A stretch of 64,000 nt of DNA, from NCBI GenBank assembly GCA_028697145.1, contig JAQVFR010000005.1, forward strand, positions 1 through 64,000, given 5' to 3'. This DNA is from Actinomycetota bacterium (GTDB lineage: Bacteria; Actinomycetota; Geothermincolia; Geothermincolales; RBG-13-55-18). Both the position numbers and the translations under genes were made by a program. Shown here piece after piece: positions 46,219 to 53,998 of the stretch; positions within the stretch are counted from its first letter, which is position 1, and every line of letters starts with the position of its first letter. The notes under the pieces were generated by a model that was given only the letters and a program-made list of their open reading frames with translations, was not told the DNA's origin and did no database searches.

Positions 46219-47160
46219 CTATGAAGCCGGGACGCAGGCGTTCTCTATGAGCCACGCGTAGGCGGAGAGCGCGGCCTTGGCCCCCTCGCCCGCGGCGATG
46301 ATTATCTGTTTCTCCACCACGTTGGTGACATCTCCTGCCGCGAAGAGGCCGGGGATGCTGGTGCGGTTGTTGGAGTCGATTACTATCTCTCCCAGCTCGT
46401 TCAGCTCTACCCCGGGGGGGAGAAAAGCGGTGCTGGGGATGCTGCCGATCTCTATGAAGACGCCCGAGACCTCCAGGGACCTCTCCGCGCCGTCCACCAG
46501 GAGATCGATGGCAGCGACGAACCTCTCGCCGCGTATGGCAGCTACCTGCGTGGAGGTGAGCACCTCTATCTTCCCCGCCGCCGTTACCTGGTTGCGGCGT
46601 ATCTCGTCTCCGCTCAGGCACTCCTCCACGGTGACGACGTAAACCTTCTCGGCTATCTGGTTCAGCTGCAGCGCGGCGTCCAGGGCTGAGTTGCCGCCGC
46701 CGATCACCGCCACCTTCTTGCCGCGGAAGAGGGGACCATCGCACGTGGAGCAGTAGGCGACGCCGCGGCCGCGGAAGGTGTCCTCCCCGGGAACGTCCAG
46801 GAGCCGCGGGACCTTGCCGGAGGCGACGATCACCGCTCGCGCCGCCAGCTCTCCATCCCTGTCGCTGTTGACGACGAAACCATCGTCCGTTCTGGCCAGG
46901 GTGGAGACGTTGCGCCCGTCCCGCAACTCCACCTTGAAGTTGTCCAGGTGTTCGCGAAAACGCTCCACCAGTTCCACGCCGGTGATGAGCTGGTACCCGA
47001 GGTAGTTCTCGACCTCCCAGGACCACGTGGCCTGGCCGCCGATATTGGCGGAGACCACGAGGGTATCGAGCATCTTGCGCGCGCAATAAATCCCAGCCGA
47101 GAGGCCCGCCGGCCCGGCGCCCACGATCAGCACATCGTACATTCTCTCCCCCGCGGTCAT
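46219..47160 (-). CDS. trxB: Thioredoxin reductase-like FAD oxidoreductase
   Basis: A 313-residue flavoprotein of low-molecular-weight TrxR/AhpF-C type. FAD motif VLIVGAGPAGLSAGIY near the N-terminus, redox-active CSTCDGP (C-x-x-C) near residue 136, NAD(P)H-binding KVAVIGGGNSALDAAL, and GLFAAGDVTN at the C-terminal FAD site. It should reduce a thioredoxin-, glutaredoxin- or AhpF-like partner; the natural acceptor could be thiols that service the nearby peroxiredoxin (inference). Its ATG overlaps the ftsH stop by four bases (ATGA), making it the last gene of the Rrf2 operon. Confidence 0.9.
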   Translation of the reverse strand: MTAGERMYDVLIVGAGPAGLSAGIYCARKMLDTLVVSANIGGQATWSWEVENYLGYQLITGVELVERFREHLDNFKVELRDGRNVSTLARTDDGFVVNSDRDGELAARAVIVASGKVPRLLDVPGEDTFRGRGVAYCSTCDGPLFRGKKVAVIGGGNSALDAALQLNQIAEKVYVVTVEECLSGDEIRRNQVTAAGKIEVLTSTQVAAIRGERFVAAIDLLVDGAERSLEVSGVFIEIGSIPSTAFLPPGVELNELGEIVIDSNNRTSIPGLFAAGDVTNVVEKQIIIAAGEGAKAALSAYAWLIENACVPAS

Positions 47161-49010
47161 ACCGTGGCGACCTGGCGGCCGGGACGATATTTTTCCATCA
47201 ACTCGCGGAAGGCGTCGCCCTCCAGGGTCTCCTTCTCCAGGAGCATCCCGGCGATGCCCTCCAGCGCTGCGGTGTTCTCCTCGAGGATTCTCTTCACGCG
47301 GTCGTAGTTGCCGGTGATGATCCGCTTGACTTCCTGGTCTATGACCTCTGCCGTGGCCTCGCTGTAATTGGATTCCTTGCCGTAGGAGTACTCGCCCATG
47401 AGAAGGCGCGCCCCCCTCTCCATGCCCAGGGAGATGGGTCCCACCCTTTCGCTCATGCCGTAGTCCTCCACCATCTTTCGCGTCAGGATGGTGGCTTTTT
47501 CCAGGTCGTTCTGAGCCCCGGTAGAGACCTGTCCCAGCATGATCTCCTCGGCGGCGCGGCCCCCCAGGAGCACGCCCAGGCGGTCCTCCAGCTCGGGCAG
47601 GGTCATGATGTAGCGGTCCTCTTCGGGCAGCTGCGTGGTCATGCCCAGCGACCCTATGCCGCGGGGTATCACCGTTATGCGGTGCACCGGGTCGGCGTGC
47701 TCCAGCAGCGAGGCGGCCAGCGCGTGGCCCACTTCGTGGAAGGCCACCACCCGCCTCTCCTTTTCGCTCATGACCCGGCTCTTGAGCTCGAGGCCCCCGA
47801 TGACACGGTCGATGGCCTGCTCGAAATCCTCCTCGAACACCTGCTTTTTATCCTTGCGCGCCGCGAGCAGGGCGGCCTCGTTCACCACGTTGGCCAGCTC
47901 GGCGCCCGCGAAGCCCGGGGTGCGCGCGGCTATCTTCTTCAGGTCCACGTCGTCCGCGAGCTTGACCCGTCTCGCGTGGACCTTGAGTATCTCCTCGCGC
48001 CCCCGGATGTCCGGGCGGTCGATCATGATCTGCCGGTCGAAGCGGCCGGGGCGCAGGATGGCGCTGTCCAGGACCTCGGGGCGGTTGGTCGCGGCCAGGA
48101 TTATCACTCCCGTCTGTGGGTCGAAGCCGTCCATCTCCGACAGCAGCTGGTTCAAGGTCTGTTCCCGCTCCTCCGTCCCCCCGCTGGCGACGATGCCGCC
48201 GCGCACCTTACCGATGGACTCGATCTCGTCGATGAACACGATGCAGGGCGCCTTGGCCTTGGCCTGTTCGAAGAGGTCACGCACGCGTGCGGCTCCCACA
48301 CCCACGAACATCTCCATGAACTGCGAGCCGCTGATGGAGAAGAACGGCACGTCGGCCTCGCCCGCGACGGCGCGGGCCATGAGGGTCTTACCCGTACCCG
48401 GCGCCCCCACCAGCAGCACGCCCTTGGGGATAAGGGCCCCGATGCTGCGGTATTTCTGCGGTTTGCGCAGGAAATCGATGATCTCGCGCAGTTCCTCCTT
48501 GGCCTCGTCGAGCCCGGCCACGTCGTCGAAGGTCACCCGCTCGACGCTGCGGTCGTATAGCTTCACCTTGGACTGGCCGAAGGACATGGGGCTTGCTCCC
48601 CCGATGCGCCTGGAGAGGCGCCGGAACACGAAGAACCAGATGAACAGGATGAGGCCGAGGGGAAGGATCCAGGTGATGAGGAAGTCGCGCCAGAAAGTGT
48701 TCTCCACCTTTCCCGAGAACTCCACCCCCTTTTCCGCCAACAGGTTGATGAGTTCCTGGTCGTCCGTGTTGGGAATACGGCTGGTGACGAAATCGCTTTC
48801 CGCGTTCTCGCTGACGGATTTTCCCTCGATGCGGGTTTCCGTGACCGTCACCTCGGTGATCTGCCCCGCCTCCAGTCGCGCGAGGAACTCGCTGTAGCTG
48901 ATCTCCGGCGATTGGAACGGGTTGGCGAACTGGATGCTCAGGATGATGGCCAGAGCGATAAGGCCGTAGACCACGTACAGCCATACCCTTTTTTTCTTGC
49001 TTTCTTCCAT
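47157..49010 (-). CDS. ftsH: ATP-dependent zinc metalloprotease FtsH
   Basis: A 617-residue membrane protease. TM1 is near residues 8-25 and TM2 near 107-127, with a periplasmic loop between. The AAA domain has Walker A GAPGTGKT (about 205-212), Walker [13 protein letters not shown] and [16 protein letters not shown]. The protease zinc site is HEVGH at residues 425-429, a variant of the usual HEAGH. FtsH degrades membrane proteins and short-lived regulators. ATG 49010 lacks an SD site; TATAAT (49017-49022) lies six bases upstream, inside the previous gene's stop codon. Operon with Rrf2, the ferredoxin-like gene and trxB. Confidence 0.96.
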   Translation of the reverse strand: MEESKKKRVWLYVVYGLIALAIILSIQFANPFQSPEISYSEFLARLEAGQITEVTVTETRIEGKSVSENAESDFVTSRIPNTDDQELINLLAEKGVEFSGKVENTFWRDFLITWILPLGLILFIWFFVFRRLSRRIGGASPMSFGQSKVKLYDRSVERVTFDDVAGLDEAKEELREIIDFLRKPQKYRSIGALIPKGVLLVGAPGTGKTLMARAVAGEADVPFFSISGSQFMEMFVGVGAARVRDLFEQAKAKAPCIVFIDEIESIGKVRGGIVASGGTEEREQTLNQLLSEMDGFDPQTGVIILAATNRPEVLDSAILRPGRFDRQIMIDRPDIRGREEILKVHARRVKLADDVDLKKIAARTPGFAGAELANVVNEAALLAARKDKKQVFEEDFEQAIDRVIGGLELKSRVMSEKERRVVAFHEVGHALAASLLEHADPVHRITVIPRGIGSLGMTTQLPEEDRYIMTLPELEDRLGVLLGGRAAEEIMLGQVSTGAQNDLEKATILTRKMVEDYGMSERVGPISLGMERGARLLMGEYSYGKESNYSEATAEVIDQEVKRIITGNYDRVKRILEENTAALEGIAGMLLEKETLEGDAFRELMEKYRPGRQVATV

Positions 49011-49016
49011 AATCCC

Positions 49017-49022
49017 ATTATA
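49017..49022 (-). promoter_or_regulatory. Internal -10 box for leaderless ftsH mRNA
   Basis: A consensus TATAAT on the minus strand whose TAA is the stop codon of the upstream gene. Six bases separate it from the ftsH ATG, and no SD is present. No clear -35 can be seen. Confidence 0.45.
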
Positions 49023-49791
49023 CCCGCAATGCGGGAGGGTCCTTTTCGTCCTCGAGCAACTCGCCCTGGATGCCTACCTTGACAGTGCGGAAGGGTATGT
49101 CCTTGCCGGATTCCCGCAGGGCCTGGCGCGCCAGGTTCACCAGCCCGGAACAGCAGGGGACCTCCATGTAGGCCACGGTGAGTTCACGGATGTCGTTTTC
49201 CCGCAGGATGGACGCGAGCTTTTCGCGGTAGAAGGCGGCGTCGTCCAGCTTAGGGCACCCCACGATGAGGGTCTTCCCCGCGAGCAGGCCGCGGTGGAAA
49301 TCGGGGTACGCGAAACCCACGCAGTCGGCGGCCAGCAGCAGGCTCGCTTTATCCAGATATGGGGCGCCCTGCGGCACCAGGTGCATCTGCACCGGCCAGT
49401 TGCGAAGGTGGGAGGGTATGCCCTCCACCTCATCGCCGGCAGCCTCCCGGGCCTCGGCCGCCGGGTCGAGCTCGCGGATCATGGAGCCGGGACAGCCGCA
49501 GGCGAGGGCCTCGGCCGCCGCGGCGGGGACCGCGCCTCGCTCGCCTTCCTCCGCCGCGGCGAGGTGGCGCTCCACCGCCGCTTCGTCGAACTCCGCCGCC
49601 TCCCGCTCGACGATGGTTATTGCGCCCTGCGGGCATTCCCCGATGCAGGCGCCCAGGCCGTCGCAATAGGTATCGCTCACCAGCCTGGCCTTGCCGCCCA
49701 CCATGCGGATGGCCCCCTCGGAGCAGGCGGAGGCGCAGAGCCCGCAGCCGTCGCATTTCTCCTCGTCTATCTGTATGATCTTCCTGATCAT
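49018..49791 (-). CDS. Dicluster ferredoxin-like protein with a C-terminal Cys-containing domain
   Basis: A 257-residue protein. The N-terminal ferredoxin region has DEEKCDGCGLCASACSEGAI and, for the second cluster, DTYCDGLGACIGECPQGAI, consistent with two [4Fe-4S] clusters. An Ala/Glu-rich linker follows, with CGCPGS near 100, and the C-terminal domain has LLLAADCVGFAYPDFH, LIVGCPKLDD and VPCCSGLVNLARQAL. Such proteins occur in anaerobes next to hydrogenases or reductases, but the C-terminal domain has no known function. Second gene of the Rrf2 operon, seven bases after rrf2; regulator and Fe-S protein may share a cluster signal. Confidence 0.85.
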   Translation of the reverse strand: MIRKIIQIDEEKCDGCGLCASACSEGAIRMVGGKARLVSDTYCDGLGACIGECPQGAITIVEREAAEFDEAAVERHLAAAEEGERGAVPAAAAEALACGCPGSMIRELDPAAEAREAAGDEVEGIPSHLRNWPVQMHLVPQGAPYLDKASLLLAADCVGFAYPDFHRGLLAGKTLIVGCPKLDDAAFYREKLASILRENDIRELTVAYMEVPCCSGLVNLARQALRESGKDIPFRTVKVGIQGELLEDEKDPPALRV

Positions 49792-49798
49792 GCCGCGC

Positions 49799-50218
49799 TC
49801 ACTCCTTCAATACATCCTTGATCCTCTCCACCGTGGTGTGCTCAAGGTAGTTCTTGAAGTCGCTGTTCACCTTGTGGATGAGATCGTCGAAGACACAACT
49901 CTTGCCACCGCATATCTGCGTGCCGATGAGGCAGTCTTCCAGCTGCAGCGGACCTTCCACGCCCTCGTAGATGTCGCGCAGGGTTATCTCGACGGCGGGA
50001 CGGTTCAGTGAGAACCCCCCTCCCGGTCCGCGGGACGACCTGAGTATGCGCGCGCGCACCAGTCTCTGCAGGACCTTGGACAGATGGGCTTCCGAGACGC
50101 CGAGCCGGGAGGCTATATCGTGCGCTGTCACCGCCGCCCCGTTTTTTTCCGCCCCGACCATGGACATGGCGTGCAGCGCCAGAGAATAGGCTTCCGAGAT
50201 GTTCAGCATGCTCTTCAT
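49799..50218 (-). CDS. Rrf2 family transcriptional regulator (Fe-S sensing type)
   Basis: A 139-residue Rrf2 protein starting at ATG 50218, six bases after GGAGGTGG. The winged helix contains HDIASRLGVSEAHLSKVLQRLVRARILRSSRGPGGGFSL, typical of the family. Three Cys, C96, C103 and C108 (CLIGTQICGGKSC), match the cluster ligands of IscR/NsrR/RsrR-type regulators, so a [2Fe-2S] or [4Fe-4S] cluster is likely. It probably senses iron-sulfur status, O2 or NO. It is the first gene of the rrf2-Fd-ftsH-trxB operon, and a perfect palindrome covers its own promoter. Confidence 0.92.
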   Translation of the reverse strand: MKSMLNISEAYSLALHAMSMVGAEKNGAAVTAHDIASRLGVSEAHLSKVLQRLVRARILRSSRGPGGGFSLNRPAVEITLRDIYEGVEGPLQLEDCLIGTQICGGKSCVFDDLIHKVNSDFKNYLEHTTVERIKDVLKE

Positions 50219-50260
50219 CTTCCACCTCCGAGCTGGTCCGCACCATACTGAGAAAAATAA

Positions 50261-50301
50261 GTAATATGATACCATATTACCATAATTATGGCCGTGGTCA
50301 A
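50261..50301 (-). promoter_or_regulatory. Promoter and overlapping palindromic operator of the rrf2 operon
   Basis: On the minus strand: -35 TTGACC (50296-50301), 16-base spacer, -10 TAATAT (50274-50279). Two perfect palindromes sit on it: GTAATATG-N4-CATATTAC (50261-50280), overlapping the -10, and CCATAATTATGG (50280-50291), inside the spacer. Position and symmetry fit an autoregulatory Rrf2 site. The sequence is not an obvious copy of the NsrR or IscR consensus. Confidence 0.7.
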
Positions 50302-50566
50302 ACCCCTGGATGAAGCATGAACGCACCCCCGTGCTTTATGGGCGACTGTAAAATAACCTGCCGCATCCCGTTATTCCAGAGCATGTTTCGGGAATAATGG
50401 AAAACAGTCAAGACATCATCGTGCTGTGGGAGAAATATCTCCTTGAAGCGCGTGAATATGTGCGCGGAATCGAGAGGCGTCAGACCAGCCGTGAAGACAC
50501 GCGAGAGGTAGAGACGGGTCGAACGCACAAGGGCGGGAAACCCGGGGACGAGAGGGAGGTGATCGA
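50302..50566 (+). other. Intergenic region between rrf2 and the selenoprotein gene
   Basis: With the operator region this is a gap of about 350 bases. It has an inverted repeat TTATTCC...GGAATAA (50371-50377 and 50391-50397) with a 13-base loop, possibly a regulator site for the peroxiredoxin gene. A short frame of 69 codons from ATG 50397 overlaps the peroxiredoxin start and was not accepted. Confidence 0.4.
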
Positions 50567-51292
50567 TTGGCAGCGACCAAGGCGGAGCCCAAGGACCAGT
50601 GTGTGAAGCCGGCGAAGGGCATCATCTCGCAGGCGAAGGCCGGAGCGGCGAAAGCCGGTGAGCCCGCAGCGCCAGAGGGAGGTACTGGAGTGATAGCACA
50701 AGTCGGAAAGCCCGCCCCTGATTTCGAAGCCAGTGCTTTCGTGGGGGGCGGATTCAAGAACGTCAGGCTGTCGGATTACAAGGGCAAGTGGGTAGTGCTG
50801 TGCTTCTATCCGGGTGATTTTACCTTCGTATGACCTACGGAGCTGTCGGCAGTTGCCGCCAAGTACAAGGAGCTGAAGAAACTGGGCGTCGAGGTCATCT
50901 CCATGAGCGTGGACAGCAGGTTCGTACACAAGATATGGCAGGAAGAGGAGCTGTCCAAGATGGTCAAAGGGGGAATCCCCTTCCCCATGCTCACGGATGC
51001 GGGAGGCCGCATCGGGCGGGCCTACGGCGTGTATGACGAGGACGCGGGCGTGAACATACGCGGCCGCTTTCTCATCGATCCGGACGGGATCATACAGGCG
51101 ATGGAGGTGATGACCCCTTCGGTCGGGCGTAACGTGTCCGAATTGATCAGGCAGGTCAAGGCGTTCCAGCACACCATGAAGACCGGTGAGGTCATGCCGT
51201 CCGGCTGGCAGCCGGGCAAGCCCACCCTGAAGCCCGGGCCGGACCTCGCGGGCAAGGTGTGGAAAGTATGGAAGGTTGAGGACGCATTCTGA
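50567..51292 (+). CDS. Peroxiredoxin (AhpC/TSA), selenocysteine-containing: in-frame UGA at the peroxidatic Cys
   Basis: One continuous peroxiredoxin frame is interrupted only by TGA at 50831-50833. Upstream the protein reads [11 protein letters not shown] and downstream [11 protein letters not shown], so the UGA falls exactly on the peroxidatic Cys of the FVCPTE motif. All other domains are intact: PDFEASA, the FYPGDFTF strand, DSRFVHKIW and [16 protein letters not shown]-like hairpin follows 13 bases after the UGA. Counted from TTG 50567 (perfect GGAGGTGATC site), Sec is residue 89; from the alternative GTG 50690 (GGGAGG) it is Sec48, the usual AhpC position. The resolving-Cys motif EVCPA(N)W is EVMPSGW, so this is a 1-Sec enzyme needing an outside thiol. 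It would reduce peroxides. A nonsense mutation is possible but unlikely at this exact codon. Confidence 0.85.
50847..50858 (+). promoter_or_regulatory. SECIS-like hairpin downstream of the UGA
   Basis: CGGC-AGUU-GCCG: a 4-bp stem with a tetraloop containing GU, extended by a G-C pair across a mismatch. The stem begins 13 bases after the UGA and the loop 17 bases after, which fits bacterial SECIS placement. The stem is short, so confidence is moderate. Confidence 0.5.
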
Positions 51293-51310
51293 GATACCGC
51301 ACTGGGAGAA

Positions 51311-51345
51311 AAAAGGGGCGCCCGCGCGGGCGCCCCTTCGTTTCG
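51311..51345. terminator. Terminator between the peroxiredoxin and desulfoferrodoxin genes
   Basis: A 9-bp stem GGGGCGCCC/GGGCGCCCC (51315-51323 with 51328-51336). On the minus strand six T follow the stem, on the plus strand TTCGTTT follows; it ends the two convergent transcripts, most strongly the desulfoferrodoxin one. Confidence 0.85.
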
Positions 51346-51372
51346 GAACCTTTTATCAGACGCTTCGGGACA

Positions 51373-51750
51373 TCAGCTCGTTTTCCAGAGGCCGTGCAGG
51401 TTGCAGTATTCCCGCGCGGTGATGCCCTTCTTGGGTGGCGTGAACTTTCCCTCCGGCGCCATACCAGGCTTGAGAAATATGCGCGAGCACCTGTCGCCCA
51501 CGATGATCTGGACCCACTCGATATAGTGGTCGTCCTGCATGGGATGCGCTACTTCCCCGACCTTCACCACTACCCCGTCCTCTAGCACCTCGACCACGGG
51601 GACGTGCTTTTCCACCGCGGCGTCAACGGTGTTCTCGGTCTGCAGGACCATTTCCTCGCCACAGCAGACCAGAGTTCCCTTGCCGCCGTGCAGCACCTCG
51701 ACGATGTTGCCGCATATCTCGCACTTGTAGATCTCCATCCTCTCTGCCAT
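51373..51750 (-). CDS. dfx: Desulfoferrodoxin / superoxide reductase
   Basis: A 125-residue two-domain SOR. The desulforedoxin-like domain has C10-x2-C13 and C29-C30 as rubredoxin-type iron ligands. The catalytic SOR domain has E47-K48-H49, H70 (AHPMQDDHY) with H76, and the C-terminal CNLHG for the Cys/His ligands of the active-site Fe. It reduces superoxide to H2O2 without releasing O2, the usual defence of anaerobes. Downstream of rubrerythrin by 52 bases on the same strand. ATG 51750 follows AAAGGAGGAACGG. Confidence 0.96.
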   Translation of the reverse strand: MAERMEIYKCEICGNIVEVLHGGKGTLVCCGEEMVLQTENTVDAAVEKHVPVVEVLEDGVVVKVGEVAHPMQDDHYIEWVQIIVGDRCSRIFLKPGMAPEGKFTPPKKGITAREYCNLHGLWKTS

Positions 51751-51802
51751 GCCGTTCCTCCTTTTCTGTTTCGGCTACGAGGCGGCGCGCCCACGTTTGC
51801 GC

Positions 51803-52306
51803 TCAGAACTGCCGGAACTTTTCCCTGGATGCGCCGCAGATGGGGCACTTGTCCGGGGCTTCGCCCTCGCGCGTGTGCCCGCAGACGCTGCATATCTGGA
51901 TCGCGCCCACCTTGACGTCCTCGCCCCCGTCCACGGCCCCCTTGGACTTCTTGTACCAGTCAGCGTGGATCTTCTCGGCTTCCAGGGCGTAGTGTGTGCT
52001 GCGCACTGCACCGGCTTCATCCTGCAACTTGGCTGCGGCGTTGTACACCGGGTACATCTCGTCGATCTCGAAGGTCTCCCCCTCGATACATGACTGGATA
52101 TTGTCGGAAGTCGATTTCAGATCGCCCAGCGCATCGAGGTGGTTGCCGGCATGAACCAGCTCAGCGTAAGCGATAGCCCGGAACATCCTGGCCATTTCCG
52201 TGAGGCCTTCCTGCTCGGCCCTGTCCGCGAAGAGCATGTATTTCATATGGGCCATGCTCTCGCCGGCAAAGGCGTCGTTGAGAAATCTCTCCGTCATCTC
52301 TCTCAT
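51803..52306 (-). CDS. rbr: Rubrerythrin
   Basis: A 167-residue rubrerythrin of the short type. The ferritin-like diiron domain has LNDAFAGESMAHMKY, ARMFRAIAYAELVHAGNHL and later HYALEAEKIHADWY, giving the E-ExxH pairs. The C-terminal rubredoxin domain has ICSVCGHTREGEAPDKCPICGA (two CxxC). It reduces H2O2 to water with electrons from reduced rubredoxin or NADH. Together with Dfx it forms the classical anaerobe pair: superoxide to peroxide to water. It is the first gene of the rbr-dfx unit, ATG 52306 behind AGGAGG. Confidence 0.96.
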   Translation of the reverse strand: MREMTERFLNDAFAGESMAHMKYMLFADRAEQEGLTEMARMFRAIAYAELVHAGNHLDALGDLKSTSDNIQSCIEGETFEIDEMYPVYNAAAKLQDEAGAVRSTHYALEAEKIHADWYKKSKGAVDGGEDVKVGAIQICSVCGHTREGEAPDKCPICGASREKFRQF

Positions 52307-52527
52307 GCCGCGTTTCCTCCTTTCCCGAGTCCTTTTCGCATTCTATGTTTCCCCCCGCCATCGAGAACGAAACGCCCATCGGCCGATGCTTCTGACCCAG
52401 GTCATCGTCCCGCGAGGCCTTGCGGCGCCGGAAAGTCAGCGATAAGACCGCGGCCGAGTGGGGATAATAAAAGGGCCGGAGCTGGACCTGGACGGTCCGG
52501 TCGATATGAGGGTGAGGTGTGAAATCC

Positions 52528-53196
52528 ATGATAGATGGGCCGCAAGAGGTCTTGAGGCAGGCGGTCGAGGGCGGAGAGTTGAACGGCTATTCCCTGGAAC
52601 CCAGGGACTTCAAGCAGGGGAGGACGGGCAGGGAGACCTACTTCAACCTTTTTCTCGCCCGCGGCGGCCAGCGCTCCCTCTCCCCCGTCGTCCAGGGCCT
52701 TTTCTTCGTGGGCAGGGGGGATTACATAAAGGCGTGGATCGAGTTCCGTTACGAGCCCGGGGCGACATTTCCGGACGGCTCCACCGTCGACCTCGAGGAG
52801 ATGGGCCTCACCGCGAAGCTCTTTTCCCTGCTGGGAGGACTGATACCCCCGGGCGGCTCCATGATGGCCATCTACGGGGCGGAACACCACCCCATATCCG
52901 CCGATACAGAAAAGGGCCTGAAGAGGAGCTTCCCGCCCGCGGCCACGCCCCTCGGTTATCATCTCTGGGAGGCCGGCATGCGATGGTTCAAGGACTGGTA
53001 TTTCCCGGAGGGCTGGATGGAAGGGGGGATGAAGCTCCAGGCTACCCGCCCACTCAGCGAGGAGATCCGAGCACAGAGGGAAGCAAAGGCGAGGCGGGAA
53101 CTCGAAGCCTTCGTTTCGGGGCTGAACGGTCGCGACCTCGACCCGCTCGAACTGGAAGCGCTGTCCCGGGCCGAGGACGTCCTCTCCTCCCTGTAG
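52528..53196 (+). CDS. Conserved hypothetical protein
   Basis: A 222-residue soluble protein. ATG 52528 follows GAGGTG by eight bases; a GTG three codons earlier is also possible. It has GGELNGYSLEPRDFKQG, ETYFNLFLARGG, GLFFVGRGDYIKAWIEFRY, GSMMAIYGAEHHPI and LGYHLWEAGMRWFKDWYFPEGWMEGG, a conserved-looking block ending in a charged helix. No family could be named with confidence; DUF1122 was considered because of the YHLWExGxxWFKDWYF pattern. It is isolated between rbr and the PfpI gene. Confidence 0.75.
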   Translation: MIDGPQEVLRQAVEGGELNGYSLEPRDFKQGRTGRETYFNLFLARGGQRSLSPVVQGLFFVGRGDYIKAWIEFRYEPGATFPDGSTVDLEEMGLTAKLFSLLGGLIPPGGSMMAIYGAEHHPISADTEKGLKRSFPPAATPLGYHLWEAGMRWFKDWYFPEGWMEGGMKLQATRPLSEEIRAQREAKARRELEAFVSGLNGRDLDPLELEALSRAEDVLSSL

Positions 53197-53270
53197 GAGG
53201 CCGGGCATTTTTATTGCCCCCGGGGCATATGAACCGCTGAAATATCCGGGGCTGATATCAACAAGCGCGG

Positions 53271-53795
53271 TCAAGCCCGTCCCAGCAGCTTCTCCTTGAG
53301 GGTGGCGTTGAAAGCCGGCAGGTCGTCCGGAACCCTGGAGGTGATGACGTTGCGGTCCACGACGACCTCGCGGTCCACGAAGTCGGCGCCGGCCTCCAGC
53401 ATCTCCTCCCTGATCTTGGGGTAACCGGTCATGGTCAGGCCTTCCACCAGGCCCGCAGCCGCCAGCAGCTGGCCCCCGTGACATATGGCCGCGAGGGGTT
53501 TTCCGGTGGCGGCAAAGGAGGCGACGAAATCGCGAGCCTCCTTGAATTCTCGCAGATATGCCGGGGACCTGCCCCCCGGGACCACCATGGCGTCGAAGGC
53601 GGTCGCGTCCAGGTCAGCGAAGACATGGTCCACCTTGATCACCGTCCCGTGGATGCCCTCGATATCGCCGGTGTACGGTCCCACGGTGACAACCTCCGCG
53701 CCCTCCCTCGCGAGGAAATCGATGGGAACCGTGGCCTCCTGGTCCTGGAAGCCCTTGCCGATAACCACTACGACCCGCTTTCCCTCGAGATCCAT
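53271..53795 (-). CDS. DJ-1/PfpI family protein
   Basis: A 174-residue PfpI/DJ-1 protein starting at ATG 53795 behind AAAGGAGGTG. Strand 1 VVVVIGKGFQDQE holds the conserved acidic residue, DAMVVPGGRSPAYL the oxyanion loop, and AAICHGGQLLAAAG has the nucleophile Cys105 with His106. The family includes proteases, glyoxalases and methylglyoxal-damage repair proteins; YhbO-type stress roles are likely. It is close to the oxidative-stress cluster but not in its operon. Divergent from korA. Confidence 0.93.
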   Translation of the reverse strand: MDLEGKRVVVVIGKGFQDQEATVPIDFLAREGAEVVTVGPYTGDIEGIHGTVIKVDHVFADLDATAFDAMVVPGGRSPAYLREFKEARDFVASFAATGKPLAAICHGGQLLAAAGLVEGLTMTGYPKIREEMLEAGADFVDREVVVDRNVITSRVPDDLPAFNATLKEKLLGRA

Positions 53796-53998
53796 TCCGG
53801 CACCTCCTTTTCTCGGCACCGCCCGGTCGAATCCGCCCGCGCCCCCCGCTGCAGCGCTCGGGGGTGCCTGCGTTCACTCATATCTTTCCCGCGGTGCGCG
53901 GCGCCAAACAACCGCACCCTTTTCGCCCGTGGCACGGAAAACGGATAAAAAGGGGCCTCGGTGGGAATCAATAATAATTGAGGCGGAAGGAGGGGATG

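Noticed and set aside
50397-50606. A 69-codon frame beginning ATG before the selenoprotein gene
   Set aside because: No SD, overlaps the strong start of the peroxiredoxin gene in another frame, and no protein family is recognisable.
50903-51292. Treating the peroxiredoxin C-terminal part from ATG 50903 as a separate gene
   Set aside because: It would lack the active site and has no SD; the UGA read-through model explains the whole frame.
53197-53270. A possible terminator hairpin GGGCA/TGCCC after the hypothetical gene
   Set aside because: The T-run is in the loop, not after the stem, and the stem has only five pairs.
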